NCBI RefSeq assembly: GCF_039592695.1
Contig: NZ_JBBUTK010000004.1
Span: 22,815-86,814 of the forward strand
Source: Flagellimonas_A sp039592695
Lineage (GTDB): Bacteria; Bacteroidota; Bacteroidia; Flavobacteriales; Flavobacteriaceae
Length of the DNA: 64,000 nt
Direction of reading: 5' to 3'
Part shown: piece after piece, positions 32,727 through 41,560 of the stretch
Position numbering within the stretch: position 1 is the first letter of the stretch
Layout of the letters: each line of letters begins with the position of its first letter
Notes under the pieces: model-generated
Database searches by the model: none
Told to the model about the DNA's origin: nothing
Seen by the model: the letters and a program-made list of their open reading frames with translations, nothing else
Position numbers and translations under genes: made by a program

Positions 32727-35180
32727 ATGAAAAAAATACCCTTGATTCTCTTTCTGCTCCTTATGATTACAGGGTTTTCACAAGAAAACCTATCCTACCA
32801 AAAACCTTCAAAAGAAATTTTAGATTTGGTCGATGCGCCTTTGGCACCTTCCGTTTTGATGACCGACGACGGAAAATACATGGTCTTTCTCTATCGCGAT
32901 TATTATAAAAGCATTGAAGAACTCTCCGAGACAGAACTTCGATTGGCAGGCCTTCGCATCAATCCAAAAACGAACATAGGCAGCCGCACCAATTACTACA
33001 ACAACATCAAATTGAAAAAAGTTGGCGATGGTGAAGCCATGCAGGTCAACAATATGCCCGAAAACCCTAGACTTGCAAATTTTAGCTGGTCTCCGGACCA
33101 ATCGAAGATTGCGGTCACCAACACCACAGCAGAGGGTGTTGAAGTCTGGGTATTGGATTTGGCCCAAGCACAATTGAGCAAATTGACCGATGCTAATGTC
33201 AATGCCAATATGCGAGATGTCATCAATTGGTTCAAAGATGGCCAATCCATTTTGGTGAAAATGCTTCCCAATGACCGAAAAGAATTGATTGATGTTGCCG
33301 AAGCCGTTCCGGTTGGGCCGACCATCTCGACCAACAATGGTAAAAAAGCGCAGAATCGAACATATCAAGATCTATTGAAAAATCCCAATGACGAATTCAA
33401 TTTTGAACAATTGGCACAATCAGAATTGTACAAGGTCAATCTTGACGGGTCAAAATCAAAATGGTTGGATGCCGCTATGTACAGTACCATCAGTTTTTCG
33501 CCAGATGGCAATTACGTACTGGTGACCAATGTCAAGAAGCCATTCTCGTATCTGGTTCCCTATTACCGATTTCCAGCTACAACGACCATCTATAACAGTC
33601 AGGGAGATTTGGTTTCATCACTTTTGGAAGTGCCCCTTATTGAAGACCTCCCCAAAGGGTTTATGGCGGTACGCATGGGCATACGAGAGGTTTCATGGCG
33701 AAACGATAAACCAGCTTCCATTGTGTATGCCGAAGCTTTGGATGAGGGCGACCCCGAAAAAGAGACCGAGTATCGAGACGAGGTATTTCAGTTGGATGCC
33801 CCTTTCAGCGATAAAGCCAAAAGTTTGTTGAAATTGAAGAACAGGTACTACCGAATTGAATGGGGCAATGACGAAACTGCAATTGCCCATGATTATTGGT
33901 GGAATGATCGAAATACCAAAAGCTATCTTTTTGATCCCTCAGATGCATCAGAACAACCAAAAATCATAGCAGACAGAAATTATCAAGATGTCTACAGCGA
34001 CCCCGGAGATTTTGTGACCAAAAGAAACAACTACGGCGTCGAGGTTTTGGCATTGGATGGCAACAATGCCTACTTATTGGGGGATGGATTTACGGAGGAT
34101 GGCCAGTTTCCGTTTGTGGATAAAATGGATTTGGCCTCGCTTGAAAAAACACGTTTGTACACCTCTAAAATTGAGGGCAAGAAAGAAAACCTCTTGAATT
34201 ATGATGTTCAAGAGGATAAGCTTCTGGTACGTATTGAATCGCCCAGTGAGTACCCCAACTATTATCACAAGAGCCTGATAAAGAGAAAAGGCCCGGTTCA
34301 ACTCACTGATTTTGAAAACCCATTCAAAAGTCTGCAAGACGTTCATAAAGAAGTGATTACCTATAAAAGGGATGATGGGCTCGAACTCAGTGGAACCCTA
34401 TACTTGCCCATTGGTTATGACAAGGCCAAAAAAGAGAAAAAGCCCATGATTTTATGGGCATATCCGAGGGAATACAAGGATAAGAACAGTGCTTCACAAA
34501 ACACCCAAAACCCCAACGAGTTTACCTATCCACATTGGGGGTCGCCTATTTTTTGGGTCACCAAAGGTTATGTGGTTCTTGACGATGCGGCCTTTCCGAT
34601 TATTGGTGAGGGCGACGAACAGCCCAATGACACGTTTAGAAGCCAATTAGTGGCCAACGCCAAAGCGGCCATAGATGCGGTCGATGCCATGGGATATATC
34701 GATAGGGACAGGGTTGCCGTCGGAGGCCACAGTTATGGGGCATTTATGGTGGCCAACCTGCTCTCGCACTCTGACTTGTTTGCAGCGGGAATTGCCCGAA
34801 GTGGGGCCTACAACCGAACCTTGACACCATTTGGCTTTCAAAGCGAAGAACGAAATTATTGGGAGGCTCCAGAAGTCTATTATACCATGTCGCCGTTTAT
34901 GCATGCCGATAAAATGAACACACCATTGCTTTTGGTACATGGGGAAGCTGACAACAATTCAGGCACCTACCCCATGCAGAGTGAACGCTATTTCAATGCC
35001 TTGAAAGGATTGGGGGCTACGGTCAGATTGGTGATGTTGCCCAAAGAGAGCCATGGGTATCGTGCCAAAGAAAGCATTCTACACCTGCTTTGGGAGCAGG
35101 ACCAGTGGTTGGAAAAGTTTGTGAAGCAAAAAGAAGACGACTCACAGCTCGAACTTGAAGAACCAATGAGAAAAGATTAG
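32727..35180 (+). CDS. Secreted S9-family prolyl oligopeptidase
   Basis: 817 aa from MKKIPLILFLLLMITGFSQ, which gives a signal peptide; an upstream in-frame ATG lies in untypical sequence. Beta-propeller N-terminal half (ANFSWSPDQSKIAV, ISFSPDGNYVLV repeats) and a C-terminal alpha/beta hydrolase domain: GGHSYGAF with Ser at about 669, HGEADNNSGT with Asp at about 740, KESHGYR with His at about 775. Periplasmic or secreted dipeptidyl/acylaminoacyl peptidase. Confidence 0.93.
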   Translation: MKKIPLILFLLLMITGFSQENLSYQKPSKEILDLVDAPLAPSVLMTDDGKYMVFLYRDYYKSIEELSETELRLAGLRINPKTNIGSRTNYYNNIKLKKVGDGEAMQVNNMPENPRLANFSWSPDQSKIAVTNTTAEGVEVWVLDLAQAQLSKLTDANVNANMRDVINWFKDGQSILVKMLPNDRKELIDVAEAVPVGPTISTNNGKKAQNRTYQDLLKNPNDEFNFEQLAQSELYKVNLDGSKSKWLDAAMYSTISFSPDGNYVLVTNVKKPFSYLVPYYRFPATTTIYNSQGDLVSSLLEVPLIEDLPKGFMAVRMGIREVSWRNDKPASIVYAEALDEGDPEKETEYRDEVFQLDAPFSDKAKSLLKLKNRYYRIEWGNDETAIAHDYWWNDRNTKSYLFDPSDASEQPKIIADRNYQDVYSDPGDFVTKRNNYGVEVLALDGNNAYLLGDGFTEDGQFPFVDKMDLASLEKTRLYTSKIEGKKENLLNYDVQEDKLLVRIESPSEYPNYYHKSLIKRKGPVQLTDFENPFKSLQDVHKEVITYKRDDGLELSGTLYLPIGYDKAKKEKKPMILWAYPREYKDKNSASQNTQNPNEFTYPHWGSPIFWVTKGYVVLDDAAFPIIGEGDEQPNDTFRSQLVANAKAAIDAVDAMGYIDRDRVAVGGHSYGAFMVANLLSHSDLFAAGIARSGAYNRTLTPFGFQSEERNYWEAPEVYYTMSPFMHADKMNTPLLLVHGEADNNSGTYPMQSERYFNALKGLGATVRLVMLPKESHGYRAKESILHLLWEQDQWLEKFVKQKEDDSQLELEEPMRKD

Positions 35181-35183
35181 GTG

Positions 35184-36500
35184 TCAATCCGCCACTAAGT
35201 ATTGTTGGAAGTCGTTCACGATAATCTTGGCTTTTAGGTCGTGTAGCAAATTGTACAGCCCAAAAAAGGTTCTGTTCATATACAAGAAATGCTTGGAGCC
35301 CCGACTACCGTTCATTTTTCTGATTTGCTGGTCGTTGGAATACCGTTCGCTCAAATCAGCGATTTTGGCCCAAAAAGTGTCGTCACCAAAATCAAAGGTG
35401 TCTTCATTGAAGGGTGAGGTGAACAGTGTCAGCATCTCTTTAAAGAGCTCAAAAAAGAATTGAAGTTCCTGCTCAGAATCGGTCGGAGTCAATATTTCAA
35501 GCTCATAGAGTTTTTGCGTAAAAACCTCGTCATTGTTGATGTTCTCCTTTTTGGCCAATTCAAAATAGGGCACATAGAATTCATCGGGAATTTCTTTGAT
35601 GCATCCAAAATCAATGGCAATCAACTCTTCATGTTTGTTCACCAAGAAGTTGCCGGGGTGTGGGTCGGCATGCACTTTTCGAAGTCCGTGGATTTGGTAC
35701 ATGTAAAAATTCCAGAGGGCTTGACCCAATTCGTTTCCGGTCTCTTGTAAAAAATTGGTTTGGGTGAATTCACTCAGATGTTGACCTTTCATCCAATCCA
35801 TCGTAATGATACGTTCGCTGGAAAGCTCAGGATAATATTTTGGGAATTTGATATTCGGAATCACTTCACAGGCTTCGGTGATTTCTTTGCTTTGCTGTAA
35901 TTCGAGAAGATAGTTTGTTTCTTCAATCAATTTACCTTCAACTTCCTTAAAGTACTTATCTGAATCTTTGCCCTGTAAATTGAACATGCGGATGGCAATG
36001 GGCTTTACCAGCGCCAAATCGCTGCTGATACTCTGCGCCACACCTGGATATTGTATTTTCACTGCCAATTCTTTACCCTCCTTTTTGGCTTTGTGCACTT
36101 GCCCAATACTTGCGGCATTTACCGAGTCGCGCTCAAATGAATCGAATAGTTCTTCAGGATACTTGCCTTGGTACTTTTTAAAGGTCTTTCGAACCAAAGG
36201 TGCAGAAAGCGGGGGAACGGAAAACTGCGAAAGCGAAAACTTTTCCACATAGGCGCGGGGCAGCAAATTCTTCTCCATGCTCAACATTTGGGCTACTTTC
36301 AAGGCACTACCCTTCAAGCTTTTGAGTCCGTCATAGATATCGCTGGCATTATCCTCATTGAGCTCGTCTTTGTTCAATTCGGGGTTGACCAGTTTTTTGC
36401 TGTAATATTTGACATAGTTGCCCCCTATTTTCACACCGGTCTTAACCAGTTTACCAGCGCGTTCGATTTTTCCGGTGGGAATTCTGTCTAACGTCTTCAT
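35184..36500 (-). CDS. ABC1/AarF/UbiB-family atypical kinase
   Basis: 438 aa. ABC1 motifs: KxGQ-like LKSLKGSALKVAQMLS, ALA-Lys region KAKKEGKELAVKIQYPGV, HADPHPGNFLVNKHEELIAIDFG (catalytic loop and DFG). Members support quinone biosynthesis or lipid homeostasis by ATPase activity. No C-terminal membrane segments are obvious. Gap of 3 nt from the TetR gene; the two form an operon. Confidence 0.92.
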   Translation of the reverse strand: MKTLDRIPTGKIERAGKLVKTGVKIGGNYVKYYSKKLVNPELNKDELNEDNASDIYDGLKSLKGSALKVAQMLSMEKNLLPRAYVEKFSLSQFSVPPLSAPLVRKTFKKYQGKYPEELFDSFERDSVNAASIGQVHKAKKEGKELAVKIQYPGVAQSISSDLALVKPIAIRMFNLQGKDSDKYFKEVEGKLIEETNYLLELQQSKEITEACEVIPNIKFPKYYPELSSERIITMDWMKGQHLSEFTQTNFLQETGNELGQALWNFYMYQIHGLRKVHADPHPGNFLVNKHEELIAIDFGCIKEIPDEFYVPYFELAKKENINNDEVFTQKLYELEILTPTDSEQELQFFFELFKEMLTLFTSPFNEDTFDFGDDTFWAKIADLSERYSNDQQIRKMNGSRGSKHFLYMNRTFFGLYNLLHDLKAKIIVNDFQQYLVAD

Positions 36501-36503
36501 CGG

Positions 36504-37163
36504 CTAGGCGAAAGTTTCTTTGTAAAGAAATTTGCCAAAGTCTACGAGACTGTCCAGCGGAGTGTTATCAAAGACATCGAAAATAGTAGTGACCGACTTT
36601 TCAATGGCCAAATCGGTCTTTTCAAATCCGGGCGAAGCGTCATTCATCCAAAAACGGAGCAAAAACAAAAATTGCACCCAAGCACCTTCGGAAAATATGG
36701 CCGGACTCTGTTTTGTGATTCGCAGCGTTTTCTCTTCATTCGTCTCTTCGACCAATTCAGCAGCAAAGTCTTTGACTTTTTTTCTGAGCCCTTTTAACTG
36801 GCCCAAATTTTCGAACTGGTTCTTGTGTTCTCTCAAGGTGAACAGCACATAGCTGCGATTCAAGGTCAGCAATTCAAAAAATGAGAAAAAGAACGACAGC
36901 ATTTTCTCTTTGTTGCCGTACGTCGCATACTCTTCATTTTTGTTGAGTGCCGTAATGGTATTGTCGTAAAACTTGTTCCAGATAGCTTGGCGCAATGTTT
37001 CAAAAGAGCCAAAGAACCGGTAGAACTCTTCTTCTTTTATGTTGTTGGCCTTACAAAATTTATAAATGGATTTTGGCCTTGTTTCGTGTTCAAGAACATA
37101 ATCCATGTAAATGGAAATAATCTTATCGTCTGTAATAGGAGTTTTCTTTGTTTTTGTGGCCAT
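36504..37163 (-). CDS. TetR-family transcriptional regulator
   Basis: 219 aa. The N-terminal HTH region is IISIYMDYVLEHETRPKSIYKFCKANNIKEEEFYRFFGSFETL-like, with the usual F-Y-x-x-F turn. The C-terminal two-thirds are helical ligand/dimer domain. First gene of a two-gene operon with the ABC1 kinase. A promoter, small reading frame and terminator lie upstream (37228-37366), so expression may be attenuated. Confidence 0.88.
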   Translation of the reverse strand: MATKTKKTPITDDKIISIYMDYVLEHETRPKSIYKFCKANNIKEEEFYRFFGSFETLRQAIWNKFYDNTITALNKNEEYATYGNKEKMLSFFFSFFELLTLNRSYVLFTLREHKNQFENLGQLKGLRKKVKDFAAELVEETNEEKTLRITKQSPAIFSEGAWVQFLFLLRFWMNDASPGFEKTDLAIEKSVTTIFDVFDNTPLDSLVDFGKFLYKETFA

Positions 37164-37227
37164 AATGAACTTTTTTCAAAATTAGTTTAAGGCTGTTGAA
37201 ATTGCTGTTAAAGGCTTGATAATCTTT

Positions 37228-37261
37228 AAAAAGAAAACGTGCCTTCTGGCAAAGGCACGTT
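37228..37261 (-). terminator. Intrinsic terminator/attenuator ahead of the TetR gene
   Basis: On the minus strand AACGTGCCTT / AAGGCACGTT (10-bp perfect stem), 6-nt loop, then TTCTTTTT. It ends 64 nt before the TetR ATG and follows the 16-codon frame by one base, so it either closes a small RNA or attenuates the TetR-ABC1 operon. Confidence 0.85.
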
Positions 37262-37262
37262 C

Positions 37263-37313
37263 TCAACAACCTAACCAATAAATAAACAAACTGTTGTAGA
37301 AAATCTTTCTCAT
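37263..37313 (-). CDS. Possible leader peptide, 16 aa
   Basis: Minus strand reads MRKIFYNSLFIYWLGC then TGA. The ATG is about 20 nt from the -7 box. The stop TGA lies one base before the terminator stem. The start also lies within a hairpin (TGTTGTAGAA at 37321-37330 with TTCTACAACA at 37292-37301). Placement between promoter and terminator is typical of attenuation leaders. Translation is not proven; coding of so short a frame could be chance. Confidence 0.4.
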   Translation of the reverse strand: MRKIFYNSLFIYWLGC

Positions 37314-37332
37314 AGCAACATTCTACAACAAT

Positions 37333-37366
37333 CAAAAATACAATATTGTTTAATCTTTTTTTCAAA
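37333..37366 (-). promoter_or_regulatory. Promoter for the leader/TetR-ABC1 transcript
   Basis: Minus strand TTTG (37363-37366), 22-nt spacer, TATTTTTG (37333-37340), exact Bacteroidota elements. Predicted start near 37326-37329. Confidence 0.7.
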
Positions 37367-37381
37367 AAATTAAACAATATT
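37342..37381. promoter_or_regulatory. 13-bp inverted repeat over the promoter, candidate operator
   Basis: Arms AATATTGTTTAAT (37342-37354) and ATTAAACAATATT (37369-37381), perfect, separated by 14 bp. One arm lies in the promoter spacer and the other just upstream of -33, the arrangement expected for an autorepressor site of the adjacent TetR protein. The long gap 37164-37552 otherwise holds the leader and an htpG-proximal repeat. Confidence 0.5.
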
Positions 37382-37502
37382 TTGTTAAATTTTAATGTCC
37401 CAATGGATGATGTTCATGGTGTCAGTTTGTCACTTTTTTAAGAATGGTACTTTTTTTGACTTATTGGTTTTTGAAAATATTAAAGTGTAACGTTTAAGAT
37501 TT

Positions 37503-37541
37503 CCGCCTCCCGATAGCTATCGAGAGCGGGAATGACAAAAA
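37503..37541. repeat. REP-like palindromic element before htpG
   Basis: Contains CCCGATAGCTATC (37509-37521), which recurs at 42208-42220, within an imperfect hairpin (CCGC...GCGG) followed by GGAATGACAAAAA. It ends about 12 nt from the htpG start and so lies in its leader. Confidence 0.55.
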
Positions 37542-37552
37542 GAGCAAAATAT

Positions 37553-39442
37553 ATGGCAACAGGAAAAATCAACGTATCAGTCGATAACATCTTTCCGTTA
37601 ATCAAAAAGTTCTTGTACAGCGATCACGAAATCTTTCTTCGTGAGCTGATTTCAAATGCCACCGATGCGACCTTGAAATTGAAACATTTGACCTCCATCG
37701 GTGAAGCGAAGGTCGAGTATGGAAATCCCATTATCGAGGTCAAGGTGGATAAAAAGAAGAAAGAAATCCGCATCATTGACCAAGGTATCGGTATGACCGA
37801 AGAAGAGGTCAAAAAGTACATTAACGAGGTGGCCTTTTCGGGTGCCGAGGAGTTTTTGGACAAATACAAGGATGCTGGCAAAGATGCCGGAATCATTGGC
37901 CATTTTGGCCTTGGTTTTTACTCAGCTTTTATGGTGGCCGATAAGGTGGAAATCATCACCAAAAGTTATAAAGATGAACCTGCCGTGCATTGGATTTGTG
38001 ATGGTTCGCCTGAATTCTCACTGAAAAAAGCCAAAAAGGAAGAAAGGGGCACAGAAATCATTCTGCACATCGCCGATGATGAAAAAGAGTTCCTGGAAGG
38101 ATCAAAAATTCGTGAGCTGCTCAAGAAGTACAACAAGTTCATGCCCATTCCGATTAAATTTGGAACCAGAACCGAGACACTTCCAAAACCAGAAGATGCC
38201 AAAGAAGATGATCCGGCACCGACCAAAGAAGTTGATGACATCATCAACAATCCGAATCCGGCTTGGACAAAGAAGCCAACCGATTTGGAAGAGGAAGATT
38301 ACAAGAATTTCTACCGAGAGCTTTACCCGATGCAGTTTGAAGAGCCACTCTTCAATATCCATCTGAATGTTGACTATCCGTTCAACTTGACCGGTATTCT
38401 CTACTTTCCGAAGTTGACCAACGACCTCAACATTCAGAAAGACCGAATTCAACTCTATCAAAACCAAGTGTTTGTCACCGACAACGTTGAGGGCATCGTG
38501 CCTGAATTTTTGACCATGCTACGGGGTGTCATCGATTCGCCCGACATTCCCCTGAATGTTTCCCGTTCGTACCTGCAGGCTGATGGAGCGGTAAAGAAAA
38601 TATCCTCTTACATCACCAAAAAGGTAGCTGACAAATTGAACTCACTGTTTAAGAACAACCGTGAGGATTTTGAGAAAAAATGGAACGACATCAAGGTCGT
38701 CATTGAATACGGAATGCTTTCTGAGGACAAATTCTTCGAAAAAGCTGAAAAGTTTGCGTTGTATCCAACAGTAGATGGCGAGTATTTGACCTTTGAAGAA
38801 CTGGAGACCAAAATCAAGGACAGCCAGACCGACAAGGATGACAAAATAGTGATTCTGTATGCTTCGGATAAAGAAGCGCAACACAGCTACATTGAAGCTG
38901 CAAAAGCCAAAAATTACACAGTGTTGTTGATGGATTCGCCCATTGTTCCGCATTTGATGCAGAAATTAGAGACCGCCAAAGAGAAAATTTCCTTTGCCCG
39001 TGTGGATGCTGACCACATTGACAACCTCATCAAAAAAGAGGATACGACCATCTCTAAACTTTCTGATGAGGAAAAGGAAAAACTGAAAGGCGAGGTTGAA
39101 AAGGTGATTGGCGAGAAAAGCCAATATACAGTTCAATTGGAGGCGATGGACAGCTCAGCACAACCCTTTATCATCACCGAACCCGAGTTTATGCGCCGTA
39201 TGAAAGACATGCAACAGACCGGGGGCGGCGGTATGTTCGGTATGGGCAACATGCCCGATATGTTCAATCTTGTTGTGAACACCAACCACGAATTGGTCAG
39301 TGATATCTTAAACACCAAAACTGCCAAGAAGCGTGAACGATTAATCAATCAATCGCTCGATTTGGCACGGCTGTCAAAAGGATTGCTCAAAGGTGAAGAA
39401 CTCACCAACTTTATCACCCGTAGCTATGAGATGATAAAATAA
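37553..39442 (+). CDS. htpG: Molecular chaperone HtpG (Hsp90)
   Basis: 629 aa from MATGKINVSVDNIFPLIKKF; an ATG 7 codons upstream lies in the repeat. GHKL ATPase motifs: LRELISNATDA, RIIDQGIGM, IGHFGLGFYSAFMVADKV, ERGTEIILH. The C-terminus is complete. ATP-driven folding chaperone, cytosolic. Single transcription unit ended by a strong terminator. Confidence 0.96.
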   Translation: MATGKINVSVDNIFPLIKKFLYSDHEIFLRELISNATDATLKLKHLTSIGEAKVEYGNPIIEVKVDKKKKEIRIIDQGIGMTEEEVKKYINEVAFSGAEEFLDKYKDAGKDAGIIGHFGLGFYSAFMVADKVEIITKSYKDEPAVHWICDGSPEFSLKKAKKEERGTEIILHIADDEKEFLEGSKIRELLKKYNKFMPIPIKFGTRTETLPKPEDAKEDDPAPTKEVDDIINNPNPAWTKKPTDLEEEDYKNFYRELYPMQFEEPLFNIHLNVDYPFNLTGILYFPKLTNDLNIQKDRIQLYQNQVFVTDNVEGIVPEFLTMLRGVIDSPDIPLNVSRSYLQADGAVKKISSYITKKVADKLNSLFKNNREDFEKKWNDIKVVIEYGMLSEDKFFEKAEKFALYPTVDGEYLTFEELETKIKDSQTDKDDKIVILYASDKEAQHSYIEAAKAKNYTVLLMDSPIVPHLMQKLETAKEKISFARVDADHIDNLIKKEDTTISKLSDEEKEKLKGEVEKVIGEKSQYTVQLEAMDSSAQPFIITEPEFMRRMKDMQQTGGGGMFGMGNMPDMFNLVVNTNHELVSDILNTKTAKKRERLINQSLDLARLSKGLLKGEELTNFITRSYEMIK

Positions 39443-39471
39443 ATTGGTACTGATTTCATATAAGAAAATAG

Positions 39472-39515
39472 AAAACCGTCTGGTCATAATCTGAAAACCA
39501 GACGGTTTTTATTTT
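39472..39515 (+). terminator. htpG terminator
   Basis: 13-bp perfect stem AAAACCGTCTGGT / ACCAGACGGTTTT with a 12-nt loop and a T-rich tail, 30 nt past the htpG stop. Confidence 0.93.
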
Positions 39516-39527
39516 TATTTTAGCCTT

Positions 39528-39887
39528 GTGAGCTACCCTTGGCACCTATACCTCATGGCCGGAATGTACATCGTTGCAGGAATCATGCATTTTGTCAAAC
39601 CCAAAGCCTATATGCGAATCATGCCCAACTATCTGCCCAACCACAAACAGTTGGTCCATCTCAGTGGTGCTGTGGAAATTTTATTGGGAATCGGTCTATG
39701 CTTTCCGATGACAAAGGATTTATCCATCTATGGCATCATAGTGATGCTCGCCATTTTTCTTATGGTGCATTTTTATATGTTATCGGGTGAAAAGGCATCC
39801 GCTGGCATTCCAAAATGGATTCTGATTTTACGTATTCCGCTGCAATTTGGGTTGATGTATTGGGCCTATTGGTATCTTCAATTCTAG
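39528..39887 (+). CDS. DoxX/MauE-like membrane protein
   Basis: 119 aa with four hydrophobic segments. AGIMHFVKPKAYMRIMPNYLPNHKQLVHLSGAVEILLG is the DoxX-like membrane pattern with conserved Pro and Glu. GTG start assumed because of the terminator just upstream; an ATG lies 9 codons in. Its TAG stop is formed by a TA dinucleotide plus the first base of a MITE-like element. Confidence 0.8.
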   Translation: MSYPWHLYLMAGMYIVAGIMHFVKPKAYMRIMPNYLPNHKQLVHLSGAVEILLGIGLCFPMTKDLSIYGIIVMLAIFLMVHFYMLSGEKASAGIPKWILILRIPLQFGLMYWAYWYLQF

Positions 39888-40049
39888 AGACTGTTTTGAA
39901 ATATGTGATTGAAATTTATTATAGGCTTTTTTTGATGCAGAACGAGGCAAAATTTGGAGGCATAGCTGGGCTATGGCTGAAAATTTTAACGAAGTTGTGC
40001 GCAAAAAGGGACATAAGAAAACAATTGATATATTTAAAAACAGTCTCTA
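39885..40049. mobile_element. MITE-like element, 161 bp, with TA target duplication
   Basis: Terminal inverted repeats GAGACTGTTTTGAAATATG (left, from 39887) and, read inward on the other strand, GAGACTGTTTTTAAATATA (right, to 40047), one mismatch in the first 17 bases. Both ends are flanked by TA (39885-39886, 40048-40049). No transposase frame. The size, TIRs and TA duplication suit a non-autonomous relative of IS630/Tc1-mariner type elements. Confidence 0.75.
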
Positions 40050-40454
40050 AGCCAATCGTTTGTCTAAATAGCCTTTCAGTAGTGTGATTTGAATGAAGAG
40101 CATAAATCCAAAAGCGACTATTCCATATAACATCGTATTTGAAACCGGGATACTAAACTCAGGAAATGAGATTTTATTTGTCCAGTCCATCGCAACTGGC
40201 ATGTCCAACCATCCTGACGAAGTCAGATCTGCCTTGGTAGAGAAGAAAGCAATAATGAAGACCAAGAGTACGAATAAGCCAACCAATATCGATTTTGAAA
40301 TGATGGGCCTATATTCAATGTTCAATACCCTTTTTTCAGCCTTAATTTGATGCATCACCTTTTCGGTAAAATCTGGTGATGGGCTCTCTAAGTTTATATC
40401 TTTAAATGCCGTATCGAACAGTTTTTCAAGTGAGTCTTCTGTATTCTTATCCAT
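40047..40454 (-). CDS. Putative anti-sigma factor, single-pass membrane protein
   Basis: 135 aa. Acidic N-terminus (EDSLEKLFDTAFKDINLESPSPDFTEKVMHQIKAE) followed by membrane helices near residues 50-70 and 105-125. It overlaps the ECF sigma gene by 8 nt, the usual order for sigma/anti-sigma pairs. No ZAS zinc motif (HxxxCxxC) is seen. The stop is formed by the adjacent MITE-like element's target duplication. Confidence 0.7.
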   Translation of the reverse strand: MDKNTEDSLEKLFDTAFKDINLESPSPDFTEKVMHQIKAEKRVLNIEYRPIISKSILVGLFVLLVFIIAFFSTKADLTSSGWLDMPVAMDWTNKISFPEFSIPVSNTMLYGIVAFGFMLFIQITLLKGYLDKRLA

Positions 40455-41025
40455 AATTTCTCAATATTTCAGGTTCGATATGATTAACCAAAACCGTTGC
40501 GAATTTTTTTCTTGCCCTATGCAGTCTTACTTTGATAGTGTTGGCCGATAAGTCAATGATTTTTTCCAGCTCCTTTAGATTTTTATCTTCAAAATAGAAC
40601 AAAGTCAACAAGCCTGCATCCTCTTCTGGTAGGTATCTTAAACAAGATTTAATGATTTCTTCGCGTTCTTTCAAAAGCATACCATCCAATGCATTGTGCA
40701 AGGTAGCTATTTGATGTTGTTGAACTTCTACCAATTCTTGCTCTAAAAATCTTTTCTTGCTCTTTTTCAGTCTATCCAAGCAAGTGTTATAGGTTATTCT
40801 ATAAATCCATGTTGAAAATTTTGAATCCCCCTTGAACTTCTTCAATGATTTATACACTTTCACGAAGGTGTCTTGGCTCACTTCTTCGGCTTCCTCTTGA
40901 TTTTTGAGCATCCTAAGTGCCAATGAAAACACCAGATTTTTGTGTGCATCAACCACTTTGGTGAATGCATGGGTGTCTCCGTTAACAATTTGACTGATCA
41001 GCTTTGCTTCGTCGTTGGTTGTCAT
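40447..41025 (-). CDS. ECF-type RNA polymerase sigma factor
   Basis: 192 aa. Sigma-2 region (AFTKVVDAHKNLVFSLALRML...EEVSQDTFVKVYKSLKKFKGDSKFSTWIYRITYN) and sigma-4 HTH (LLTLFYFEDKNLKELEKIIDLSANTIKVRLHRARKK). Directs transcription of an unknown regulon, probably held by the downstream membrane protein. Divergent from a DUF6249 gene. Confidence 0.93.
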   Translation of the reverse strand: MTTNDEAKLISQIVNGDTHAFTKVVDAHKNLVFSLALRMLKNQEEAEEVSQDTFVKVYKSLKKFKGDSKFSTWIYRITYNTCLDRLKKSKKRFLEQELVEVQQHQIATLHNALDGMLLKEREEIIKSCLRYLPEEDAGLLTLFYFEDKNLKELEKIIDLSANTIKVRLHRARKKFATVLVNHIEPEILRNYG

Positions 41026-41144
41026 TTATAGGTTTGACGGTAAAAAGTGTTTTTTGGTTACACAATTCCCCGAAATGTAACCTAGCTTCTAAAAATGTCG
41101 TCATATCTAGAAAACAAGATAATAATCAAATAAAACGAACAATT

Positions 41145-41492
41145 ATGGGATCTGAAGTTATTATTGTACCGATTATGTTTGGCGTACTTTTCGCAATTGC
41201 TTACCTCTACTTTTCAACACGCAATAAAGAAAGGTTGGCATTGATCGAAAAAGGAGCAGATGCCAGCATTTTTGTGAAGGGAAGAAGAACCGCAGCACCA
41301 ATCTGGAAAATACTTCTTCTAAATCTTGCTTTGCTATTGATCGGTATTGGGGTGGGCATATTCATCGCTTCATTTTTGGAGAATTTGGGCGTAGATGATG
41401 AAGTCGCTTACCCAGGCACTATTTTCTTACTTGCAGGTGTTGGCCTGTTCACTGGTTTTACGATGACCAAAAAGCTGGATAAAGAAGAATAG
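41145..41492 (+). CDS. DUF6249-type membrane protein
   Basis: 115 aa from MGSEVIIVPIMFGVLFAIAYLYF, the first start without an untypical extension. Three membrane helices and a conserved charged loop (STRNKERLALIEKGAD). This layout is common beside ECF sigma/anti-sigma pairs in Bacteroidota and suggests membership in the same regulon. Function unknown. Followed by a terminator. Confidence 0.8.
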   Translation: MGSEVIIVPIMFGVLFAIAYLYFSTRNKERLALIEKGADASIFVKGRRTAAPIWKILLLNLALLLIGIGVGIFIASFLENLGVDDEVAYPGTIFLLAGVGLFTGFTMTKKLDKEE

Positions 41493-41516
41493 ACCCAATA
41501 CTGCAATATATTGACC

Positions 41517-41555
41517 AAATAAACTGCTGTTTTCAACAGCGGTTTATTTATTTTT
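41517..41555 (+). terminator. Terminator of the DUF6249 gene
   Basis: 15-bp stem AAATAAACTGCTGTT / AACAGCGGTTTATTT with one G-U pair, 3-nt loop, and ATTTTT tail. Confidence 0.88.
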
Positions 41556-41560
41556 AAGGC

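Noticed and set aside
37123..37377. 84-aa minus-strand reading frame across the TetR leader
   Set aside because: It runs through the promoter, a strong terminator and into the TetR gene in another frame; composition looks non-coding.
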